Positions 9,289 to 15,460 of a stretch of 26,712 nt of DNA are shown here, piece after piece (the first letter of the stretch is position 1; every line of letters begins with the position of its first letter). Origin of the DNA: an uncultured Gemmatimonadota bacterium (lineage in GTDB: Bacteria; Gemmatimonadota; Gemmatimonadetes; Gemmatimonadales; GWC2-71-9); the NCBI GenBank assembly GCA_946887295.1, contig CAMPKP010000030.1, positions 1-26,712 on the forward strand. Reading direction: 5' to 3'. Under the pieces are notes generated by a model. The model was given only the letters and a program-made list of their open reading frames with translations, did not search any database and had not been told where the DNA came from. Both the position numbers and the translations under genes were made by a program.

Positions 9289-10157
9289 GCCCCCTTCGCT
9301 CCGGTCCGGGTGGCACTGTAGTCGTAGAATCCTCGCCCCGTCTTCCGGCCCAGGTCGCCCGCCGCCACCATGCGGCGCAGGAGCGGACAGGCGCGGTACT
9401 TGTCGTCGCCGAACCCGCCGTGCAGCACGTCGAGGATGGCGAGGCACACGTCGAGGCCGATGAAGTCGGCCAGCGCGAGCGGCCCCATCGGGTGGGCCAT
9501 GCCCAGCTTCATCACGGTGTCGATCGCCTCCGGCGTCGCGACGCCCTCCATCACGCAGAAGATCGCCTCGTTGATCATCGGCATGAGCACGCGGTTGGAG
9601 ACGAAGCCGGGGTAGTCCTGCACCTCCACCGGCACCTTGCCCAGCGCGCGGGCCGTGTCCATCACCGTGGAGGTGGTCGCGTCGCTCGTGGCATGACCGC
9701 GGATGACCTCGACCAGCTGCATCACCGGCACCGGGTTCATGAAATGCATGCCGATGACCCGGTCGGGCCGCGTGGTGCGGGCCGCGATCTCGGTCACCGA
9801 GATCGAGCTGGTGTTGGTGGCGAGGATCGCGGCGGGCCCGGCGATCCGGTCGAGCTGCTCGAAGAGTGAGAACTTCACCGAGGGGTTCTCGCTCGCCGCC
9901 TCGACCACGAGCTCGGCGCCGGCGGCGGCCTCGAGCGAGGTCCCGGTGCTCACCCGCGCCAGCACCTGGGCCGGGGCGTCGGAGGCGATGGCACCCTTCT
10001 TCACCTGGCGGTCGAGGTTCGAGCGGATGATCGCGGTGGCCTTCTCCAGCGCGGCCGGCGCGCTGTCCACCAGCGAGACCTCCCAGCCGTGCTGCGCGAA
10101 GACGTGGGCGATGCCGTTCCCCATGGTGCCGGCGCCGATGACGGCGGCTCGGGTCAT
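9285..10157 (-). CDS. hbd: 3-hydroxybutyryl-CoA dehydrogenase family protein
   Basis: This 290-aa, single-function member of the 3-hydroxyacyl-CoA dehydrogenase family interconverts 3-hydroxybutyryl-CoA and acetoacetyl-CoA with NAD(P). It has the N-terminal nucleotide-binding motif [22 protein letters not shown], and the catalytic His in [14 protein letters not shown] (His138) with Glu150 nearby. The C-terminal domain shows [32 protein letters not shown] and the end motif [11 protein letters not shown]. The ATG at 10157 overlaps the CPBP stop and is preceded by GGAGGAAAGG. With the thiolase gene in the same run, it could work in butyryl-CoA, polyhydroxybutyrate or fatty-acid metabolism. The last ten codons coincide with a repeat-like sequence (9291-9314). 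Confidence 0.95.
   Translation of the reverse strand: MTRAAVIGAGTMGNGIAHVFAQHGWEVSLVDSAPAALEKATAIIRSNLDRQVKKGAIASDAPAQVLARVSTGTSLEAAAGAELVVEAASENPSVKFSLFEQLDRIAGPAAILATNTSSISVTEIAARTTRPDRVIGMHFMNPVPVMQLVEVIRGHATSDATTSTVMDTARALGKVPVEVQDYPGFVSNRVLMPMINEAIFCVMEGVATPEAIDTVMKLGMAHPMGPLALADFIGLDVCLAILDVLHGGFGDDKYRACPLLRRMVAAGDLGRKTGRGFYDYSATRTGAKGA
9291..9314. repeat. second copy-like stretch of the CCTTCGC..GGGTGGC interspersed sequence
   Basis: The plus strand reads CCCCTTCGCTCCGGTCCGGG then TGGC. This resembles the 5751-5774 stretch (CCCCTTCGCCTCGCTCAGGG then TGAC), with the same outer blocks and a differing middle. Here it forms the last codons of hbd, after the conserved GFYDY end. Two partial matches in one window are weak evidence, so chance is possible. 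Confidence 0.3.
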
Positions 10158-11023
10158 GTCGTGTCCTTTCCTCCGGCCCAGCGTCTTGCGACCAGGACCG
10201 CGATGGTGAGCGCCAGCGTGGAGGAGAGTCCCCCCTCCGGCCCGAAGCGCCCGCCGGTGAGCCACGCCGGGCTGCCCGGCTCGTAATCGATGAAGGGAAT
10301 TCGGAAGGGGACGCCGCTCACCGGGGTGTCGAGGGCGGCGAGCAGGGCGTTCCAGCCGAGGTGCGCGCCCCAGGCCGTCCAGATCCCCCCGGGCGCATAG
10401 AAGGCGAGGCCCAGGAAGATTCCCGCCAGTGCAATGTTGCCCACGCCGAGCATGGTGACGTTGGGATTGGCGAGATGGGCGAGCGCGAATGCGATCGCCA
10501 CGAGCACCACGGCGGTGCCCCGGCCCACCGCCCTGGCGAGCAGCACGAGCGGAAGTCCGCGAAAGAGCACTTCCTCGCTGAGGGCTGCCGGCGCGAGAAT
10601 CAGGATCGTCGTGGCGGTCGTCTGGAGGTAGCTCACCGGCGTTCCCTCGTCCCGGATCCATTCCGCGCCGCCGGCCATGGCCGCGATCGCGAGGGCGGTC
10701 CCGGCCGCCAGTGCGCCGGCTATCGAACCGGTGAGGAACCCGGACCCGGGGTGGGGGACGCGGTAGCGGAGATCCTCCGCCGTGAGTCCCAGAACCCGCC
10801 TGCCGATGAGCCAGGTGAGACAGCCCGTGACTCCCAGGGTGACCAGAGCCTGGACCAGCATCGGGCCCGCTCCCGAACCCGCGAGCCATGCGACGGCGCC
10901 GTCGGTGGAGCCGGTGACGAGCATCGCGATCCCGAACGCGACGAGACCGGAGACGAGCAGGGTGAGCACGACGAAGGCGATCGACCATCCGATCGCCTTG
11001 GCGAGAGGGTACCGGTCGGGCAT
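10154..11023 (-). CDS. CPBP family intramembrane metalloprotease
   Basis: This 289-aa polytopic membrane protein has about seven or eight hydrophobic segments and carries the complete CPBP (Abi/CAAX protease-like) motif set: Glu150-Glu151-x3-Arg155 in LSEEVLFRG, Phe179-x3-His183 in FALAHL, and His221-x3-Asn225 in HLGWN. The glutamates and histidines are the presumed metal and catalytic residues. The ATG at 11023 is 11 nt after the bioY stop, and its own stop overlaps the hbd ATG (ATGA). CPBP proteins process prenylated or other membrane substrates, but the substrate here is unknown. Its place inside an acyl-CoA/biotin gene run gives no clear hint. Codon use looks like that of its neighbours. 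Confidence 0.92.
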   Translation of the reverse strand: MPDRYPLAKAIGWSIAFVVLTLLVSGLVAFGIAMLVTGSTDGAVAWLAGSGAGPMLVQALVTLGVTGCLTWLIGRRVLGLTAEDLRYRVPHPGSGFLTGSIAGALAAGTALAIAAMAGGAEWIRDEGTPVSYLQTTATTILILAPAALSEEVLFRGLPLVLLARAVGRGTAVVLVAIAFALAHLANPNVTMLGVGNIALAGIFLGLAFYAPGGIWTAWGAHLGWNALLAALDTPVSGVPFRIPFIDYEPGSPAWLTGGRFGPEGGLSSTLALTIAVLVARRWAGGKDTT

Positions 11024-11034
11024 CGAGGGCCCGG

Positions 11035-11604
11035 TCAGCGCAGGCCGCGAAGCTTCGGACCGAGACCCAGGATCACGGCGGCGGCGATGCCCACCTTGAG
11101 GAGGTCGCCGGTGAGGAACGGCACGAACCCGGCCCGAAGGGCGAACGCGGGATCGCCACCCAGAATCGCGAGCTGGGCAGCGCCGCCGGCGTGGATCACC
11201 ACCATGCCGAGGGCGCAGCCGAGGAGGACCCGTCCCAGTCGCGGGGGCGTCGAGAGCCTCCCCGCGACCGCGGCGGCGGCGGGAAACGCGAGCAGGTAGC
11301 CGCCGGTCGGCCCCAGCACGTGCCCCACCCCTGCCCCGCCGGCGAAGAACACCGGCAGGCCCAGGAGACCGAGCGCGAGGTACAGCAGCAGCGCCGCCCC
11401 GCCTCCCGCCGCGCCCAGCAGGCCGCCGACCGCGAGCACCGCGAGGGGCTGGAGCGTCATGGGCACCGGACTGAGGGGAACGGGCACCGAGACCTGTGCC
11501 GACGCCGCCACGACGAGCGCCGCCACGCCGATGGCGAGCCCCCGCCGACCCACGGCGGCACGATCCACCAGCGTGACCGCGCCGGGTCGGAACTCCGTGT
11601 TCAT
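11035..11604 (-). CDS. bioY: biotin transporter BioY
   Basis: This 189-aa integral membrane protein has about six hydrophobic segments and the BioY signature pattern: the N-terminal [20 protein letters not shown], the Gly/Ala-rich helix [19 protein letters not shown], and [20 protein letters not shown]. The C-terminal [18 protein letters not shown] is also typical. BioY is the substrate-binding S unit of ECF-type biotin uptake and binds biotin from outside the inner membrane. No EcfA or EcfT gene is present in the window, so it either acts alone or shares a distant energising module. The ATG at 11604 shares its A with the thiolase TGA (TGATG), so it is probably coupled to the thiolase gene. 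Biotin supply for acyl-CoA carboxylases is a plausible link to its neighbours. Confidence 0.95.
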   Translation of the reverse strand: MNTEFRPGAVTLVDRAAVGRRGLAIGVAALVVAASAQVSVPVPLSPVPMTLQPLAVLAVGGLLGAAGGGAALLLYLALGLLGLPVFFAGGAGVGHVLGPTGGYLLAFPAAAAVAGRLSTPPRLGRVLLGCALGMVVIHAGGAAQLAILGGDPAFALRAGFVPFLTGDLLKVGIAAAVILGLGPKLRGLR

Positions 11605-12794
11605 CAGAGCATCTCCACGCTGAGCGCGACGGCGTTGCCGCCGCCCAGACAGAGGGTGGCGAGCCCGGTGGAGCCACCCCGGTCCCGCAAGGCGTACAGC
11701 AGGGTCGTGAGCACCCGGGCGCCGCTCGCGCCGATGGGGTGGCCCAGCGCCACGGCGCCGCCGTGCACGTTGACCCGGTCCCAGTTCCAGCCCAGCTCCC
11801 GGCCGTCGGCCAGCGCCTGGACCGCGAAGGCCTCGTTGGCCTCGATGAGATCGTAGTCGTCGATGGCGGTGCCGGCGCGGGCCATCAGGTTCCGCACCGC
11901 GTGGACCGGAGCGAAGAAGATCTCGCGGGGCTCGCCGCCCCCCGTGGCGTAGCCGGTGACGCGGGCCAGGGGCGCGAGCCCATGCGACTTCGCGAAGGCC
12001 AGCGACGCGACTACGAGGGCGCTCGAGCCGTCGTTGAGTCCCGGCGCGTTCCCCGCCGTGACGGTGCCGCCGTCCTTGCGGAAGGCGGGCTTGAGCCTCG
12101 CGAGCGTCTCCGCGCTGGTATCCTTTCGCGGCGCCTCGTCCGCGGCGACGGTGGTCGGCCCGCTCTTCCCCGGGACCTGCACCGGCAGGATCTCCGCCTT
12201 GAACTTGCCCGCCTCCGCCGCCGCGACCGCCTTCCGGTGGCTCTCGTAGGCGAACCGGTCCTGGTCCTCCCGGCTGACACCGGCCTTCTCGGCCGTGTAC
12301 TCGGCGTACTCGCCCATGTGGCAGCAGCCGAACGAATCCCAGAGGCCGTCGTGGATCATGCCGTCCACCATCGTCTGGTTGCCGGCCTTGATCCCGCCCC
12401 GCATACCGTACACGTAGTGCGGCGCGCCGGACATGGATTCCTGCCCGCCGGCCACGATGCATTCCGCGTCGCCGGCCTTGACGGCCTGCGAGGCCAGCAT
12501 GACGGCCTTGAGGCCGGAGCCGCAGACCTTGTTGATCGTGAGCGCGGGGATGGCGGCAGGGAGGCCGGCATGGATCAGGGCCTGGCGCGCGGGGGCCTGG
12601 CCCGAGCCGCCCTGCACCACCTGCCCCATGATCACTTCCTCGACCGCCGCCGGATCCACCCCGGCGCGGGAGACCGCCTCGCGGATGACCATCGCCCCCA
12701 GCTGGGGCGCGGTAAAGCCGGCCAGTCCGCCCAGGTACCTCCCGATCGGGGTACGAACGGCGGAGAGGATGACCGGCGTGGTTGCGTCGCTCAC
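11604..12794 (-). CDS. acetyl-CoA acetyltransferase (thiolase)
   Basis: This 396-aa degradative/biosynthetic thiolase of the AtoB/PhaA type condenses two acetyl-CoA to acetoacetyl-CoA or runs the reverse reaction. All active-site elements are present: the nucleophile Cys91 in [20 protein letters not shown], the catalytic His352 in [11 protein letters not shown], and Cys382 in [32 protein letters not shown] is typical of the acetoacetyl-CoA thiolase group. The GTG at 12794 has a GAGG Shine-Dalgarno sequence 6 nt upstream and gives the standard start ([16 protein letters not shown]). It follows thrS by 49 nt, a gap filled by a hairpin and a promoter-like TATTTT, so it is likely the first gene of a thiolase-bioY-CPBP-hbd-leucine dehydrogenase unit. 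Confidence 0.97.
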   Translation of the reverse strand: MSDATTPVILSAVRTPIGRYLGGLAGFTAPQLGAMVIREAVSRAGVDPAAVEEVIMGQVVQGGSGQAPARQALIHAGLPAAIPALTINKVCGSGLKAVMLASQAVKAGDAECIVAGGQESMSGAPHYVYGMRGGIKAGNQTMVDGMIHDGLWDSFGCCHMGEYAEYTAEKAGVSREDQDRFAYESHRKAVAAAEAGKFKAEILPVQVPGKSGPTTVAADEAPRKDTSAETLARLKPAFRKDGGTVTAGNAPGLNDGSSALVVASLAFAKSHGLAPLARVTGYATGGGEPREIFFAPVHAVRNLMARAGTAIDDYDLIEANEAFAVQALADGRELGWNWDRVNVHGGAVALGHPIGASGARVLTTLLYALRDRGGSTGLATLCLGGGNAVALSVEML

Positions 12795-12807
12795 GGAGAA
12801 CCTCGAA

Positions 12808-12843
12808 GGCTCGGAATGGAGGGCAAAATAGCCCGTCCGAGCC
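12808..12843 (-). terminator. hairpin directly after thrS stop, possible terminator
   Basis: Perfect 8-bp arms GGCTCGGA (12808-12815) and TCCGAGCC (12836-12843) enclose a second short stem GGGC/GCCC (12821-12824 and 12831-12834). On the minus strand the hairpin begins right after the thrS TGA (12844-12846). There is no U tract, so it is not a classical intrinsic terminator. It could be a Rho-independent-like or RNA-stabilising structure. Confidence 0.4.
12825..12830 (-). promoter_or_regulatory. candidate -10 element (TATTTT) of the thiolase unit
   Basis: The loop of the thrS-proximal hairpin reads GGGCTATTTTGCCC on the minus strand. TATTTT is the only AT-rich hexamer in the 49-nt gap, and it would place a start about 20-25 nt before the thiolase GTG. 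The -35 region would lie within the end of thrS, where I see no consensus. Confidence 0.4.
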
Positions 12844-14787
12844 TCACGGCGCCACCGCGCGCGTGCGTATCTCCTCGCCGATGCGGGCGAGGAACGCGTC
12901 CACCGTCATGACCTCCTGCTTCTTTCCCGCCCCGCGGACCCGGAGCGCCAGACTGTCGCTCTCGGCCTCCCGCTGGCCGATCACGGCCATGTAGGGAATC
13001 TTCTGCAGCTCGCCATCGCGGATCCGGTAGTTGAGCGTCTCGGTGCGGTCGTCCACGTGGACCCGGAGCCCGGCGGCCTTCAGCCGGCCGGCCAGGTCGC
13101 GCGCGGCGCCGGCCTGTGCGTCCGAGATCGGGATCACGCGCACCTGCTCGGGAGCGAGCCAGACCGGAAAGGCCCCCGCGAAGTGCTCGATGAGCGTGCC
13201 GGTGAACCGCTCCAGCGTGCCGTAGATGGCGCGGTGGATCATGACGGGCCGGTGGGGACGGTTGTCGGGACCGGTGTACTCCAGCTCGAAGCGCTCCGGC
13301 AGGTTGAAGTCGAGCTGGATGGTCGGCCCCTGCCATGTCCGGCCGATCGCGTCGCGGAACTTGATGTCGATCTTGGGGCCGTAGAACGCCCCGCCGCCCT
13401 CGTCGATCCGGTAGGCGATGGCCTTCCGATCCAGCGCCTGACGCAGCGTCGCCTCGGCCCGGTCCCAGATCTCGTCGCTGCCGAGCCGCTCCTCCGGCCG
13501 GGTCGAGACCTCGAAGTCGAGCTCGAACCCGAAGGTCATGCGCACCAGGCGGTCCACCTGGTCGAGGCAGAGGAAGATCTCGTCCTCGACCTGATCCATG
13601 GTGCAGAAGATGTGCGCGTCGTCCATGGAGAGCCCCCGGACGCGCAGGAGCCCGTGCAGCGTGCCCGACTTCTCGTTCCGGTACACGTTGGCCACCTCAC
13701 TCAGCCGGATCGGCAGGTCGCGGTAGCTCCGCTGCTGGCTCTTGTAGATCAGCGCGTGCATCGGGCAGTTCATGGGCTTCACCCGGTAGCGCACGTCCTC
13801 CGACTCTCCCGCCCCGGCCGCCATCGGGGGGTACTGGTTGGCGGCGTAGAGCGGAAGGTGCCCCGAGATCTTGAACAGCTCTTCCTTGGTGACGTTGGGC
13901 GTGTAGACCAGGTCGTAGCCGTGGGCCACGTTGTCGTCCTCGACGGCGCGGGTGAGAAGCCACTTCACCATCGCGCCGCGGGGATGCCACAGCACCAGCC
14001 CCGGCCCCACCACGTCCGAGATCGAGAAGAGGTCGAGCTGGCGGCCGAGAACGCGGTGGTCGCGCTTGCGCGCCTCCTCCAGGCGATGGAGGTAGGCGTC
14101 GAGATCTTCCTTCTTGAACCAGGCCGTGCCGTAGATCCGCTGGAGCATCTGCCGCTTCTCGTCGCCCCGCCAGTAGGCGCCGGCGGCGTGCAGCAGCTTG
14201 AAGTGCTTCAGGCGGCCGGTCCGCGGGATGTGGGGGCCGCGGCAGAGGTCGGTGAAGGGGCCGTCGGTGTAGACCGTGATCGTCTCGTCGTCGCCCAGCT
14301 CGCCGATCCGCTCGAGCTTGAGCGGGTCGTCGGCGAAGCGCCGGTTGGCCGTTTCCCGGTCCACCACTTCGCGGACGAAGGGGTAGTCCGCCTGCGCGAC
14401 CTGGCCCATCCGGGCCTCGATTCGCTCCAGGTCTTCCGGCGTGAACGGGCGGGGAACTTCGAAGTCGTAGTAGAAGCCGTCCTCGATCGGCGGCCCGAAG
14501 CCGATGCCTGCGCCGGGGAACAGCTCGCGCACCGCGGTGGCGAGCACATGGGCGGCGGAATGGCGCAGGACCTCGAGCGCCTCCGGGTCGCGGTCGGTGA
14601 GGATCGCGAGGCTCACGTCGCGGTCGATCGGCCGGTCGAGGTCCCACACGGCGCCGTCCACCCGGGCGGCCACCGCGGCGCGCGCGAGCCCCGCGCCGAT
14701 GCTTTCCGCGATGGCGCGCGCGGTGGTCCCCGACGGCACCGCCCGCACGCTGCCGTCGGGCAGCGTCACCTGCACCAGGTCGCTCAC
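12844..14787 (-). CDS. thrS: threonine--tRNA ligase
   Basis: This 647-aa class II aminoacyl-tRNA synthetase has the full bacterial domain order. It starts with a TGS domain (about 1-63), followed by an editing domain with HSAAH (76-80) and CRGPH (182-186). The catalytic core shows motif 2 (VANVYRNEKSGTLHGLLRVR) and the zinc ligand Cys341 in KPMNCPMH. Motif 3 is HRAIYGTLERF, a mild variant of the usual HRAxxGSxERF. An anticodon-binding domain closes the protein (about 545-640, APEQVRVIPISDAQ). The GTG at 14787 overlaps the stop of the 49-aa membrane protein gene upstream (GTGA). No T-box or other leader element is visible in the short upstream region. Confidence 0.98.
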   Translation of the reverse strand: MSDLVQVTLPDGSVRAVPSGTTARAIAESIGAGLARAAVAARVDGAVWDLDRPIDRDVSLAILTDRDPEALEVLRHSAAHVLATAVRELFPGAGIGFGPPIEDGFYYDFEVPRPFTPEDLERIEARMGQVAQADYPFVREVVDRETANRRFADDPLKLERIGELGDDETITVYTDGPFTDLCRGPHIPRTGRLKHFKLLHAAGAYWRGDEKRQMLQRIYGTAWFKKEDLDAYLHRLEEARKRDHRVLGRQLDLFSISDVVGPGLVLWHPRGAMVKWLLTRAVEDDNVAHGYDLVYTPNVTKEELFKISGHLPLYAANQYPPMAAGAGESEDVRYRVKPMNCPMHALIYKSQQRSYRDLPIRLSEVANVYRNEKSGTLHGLLRVRGLSMDDAHIFCTMDQVEDEIFLCLDQVDRLVRMTFGFELDFEVSTRPEERLGSDEIWDRAEATLRQALDRKAIAYRIDEGGGAFYGPKIDIKFRDAIGRTWQGPTIQLDFNLPERFELEYTGPDNRPHRPVMIHRAIYGTLERFTGTLIEHFAGAFPVWLAPEQVRVIPISDAQAGAARDLAGRLKAAGLRVHVDDRTETLNYRIRDGELQKIPYMAVIGQREAESDSLALRVRGAGKKQEVMTVDAFLARIGEEIRTRAVAP

Positions 14788-14933
14788 TCCACCTCCACCG
14801 CAGGCACCGCAGCGGGCCGGCTGGTGGGCGCGAACCAGAAGTACAGCGCGATCCCGATCAGGATCAGCGCGGCGACCATGAGCCAGCGGCCCCGGTCGGG
14901 GCCGCGGGCGGCGGGGGCGGGTCGTTCGTTCAT
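14784..14933 (-). CDS. 49-aa single-pass membrane protein upstream of thrS
   Basis: A short frame starts at ATG 14933 and ends in the GTGA overlap with thrS. It encodes a polar N-terminus rich in Pro, Ala and Arg (residues 1-16), one strong membrane helix (about 17-35, RWLMVAALILIGIALYFWF) and a short acidic tail ending AVPAVEVE. The composition, the start position right after the divergent promoter region and the coupling overlap with thrS argue that it is real and leads the thrS transcript. I do not recognise a family. The orientation is probably N-in by the positive-inside rule (Arg residues before the helix). Alternatively it could be a leader peptide for thrS, but it contains only one threonine codon, so classical Thr attenuation is unlikely. 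Confidence 0.6.
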   Translation of the reverse strand: MNERPAPAARGPDRGRWLMVAALILIGIALYFWFAPTSRPAAVPAVEVE

Positions 14934-14978
14934 TCAGCAGCCTTGGCGACCGAGGATTCCCTGCGCGTGAATCGCGAC

Positions 14979-14995
14979 GCGGTTAACTTAACCGC
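14979..14995. promoter_or_regulatory. 17-bp perfect palindrome carrying overlapping divergent -10-like elements
   Basis: The sequence GCGGTTAACTTAACCGC has perfect 8-bp arms around one central base at 14987. It lies between the divergent thrS-leading gene (start 14933) and the BON gene (start 15026). The plus strand reads TAACTT (14984-14989) and the minus strand TAAGTT (14990-14985), both fitting the TANNTT pattern seen at other starts here. It may therefore serve as two overlapping -10 boxes, as a repressor operator, or both. Confidence 0.5.
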
Positions 14996-15025
14996 ATCGA
15001 GAATTCTTCCGTAAGAGGACTTCGC

Positions 15026-15460
15026 GTGCGCCACGACGACGAGCTGACCGGCGGAGAAGTGATGTTGTGGACGGCGCTCGGCGTCGGCAGCGGATTGCTC
15101 GCCGCCATCGCGCTGAGCGAGTGGGTGGGCGACGTGAATCCCGCCCGGGTCCGGCGGGTCGCCGACCGGCTTCGGGAGAACGAGCCGACCCGACTCACCG
15201 CCTCCGCCTCGGCTCGCGCGGTGGACGTGGCGCTGCGCGCCGAACCCCGCCTGGCGGGCCTGAGCATCGAGGCCCGCGCGGTGAGCCGCGGCGCGGTGGA
15301 GCTCAGGGGCTGGGTACCCAGCCGGAGCCTCCGCACCATCGCAGGCCGCGCCGCCCTCGCGGTGCCCGGCATCGAGAGCGTCATCAACAGCATCCTGGTG
15401 CGCGGGGAGGACGACAGACCCTCGCCGGACCAGTCTCGGGCGGCCGACCAGAGCGCATGA
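15026..15460 (+). CDS. BON domain protein with one membrane helix
   Basis: This 144-aa protein has a short charged N-terminus, a membrane helix (about 12-30, VMLWTALGVGSGLLAAIAL), a linker, and a BON-like domain (about 65-128). The domain shows the usual alternation of a helix and strands: VDVALRAEPRLAGLSIEA, GAVELRGWVPSRSLRTIA and VPGIESVINSILV. BON domains bind phospholipid or bridge to the cell envelope, so a membrane-anchored envelope role is likely but not specific. The GTG at 15026 is preceded by AAGAGGAC (good Shine-Dalgarno spacing). The stop overlaps the valS ATG (ATGA), so it leads the plus-strand unit. Confidence 0.82.
   Translation: MRHDDELTGGEVMLWTALGVGSGLLAAIALSEWVGDVNPARVRRVADRLRENEPTRLTASASARAVDVALRAEPRLAGLSIEARAVSRGAVELRGWVPSRSLRTIAGRAALAVPGIESVINSILVRGEDDRPSPDQSRAADQSA

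Noticed and set aside
14934..15025. T-box or amino-acid attenuator in front of thrS
   Set aside because: The gap is only 92 nt and shared with a divergent gene. No T-box core, specifier loop or Thr-codon run is present.
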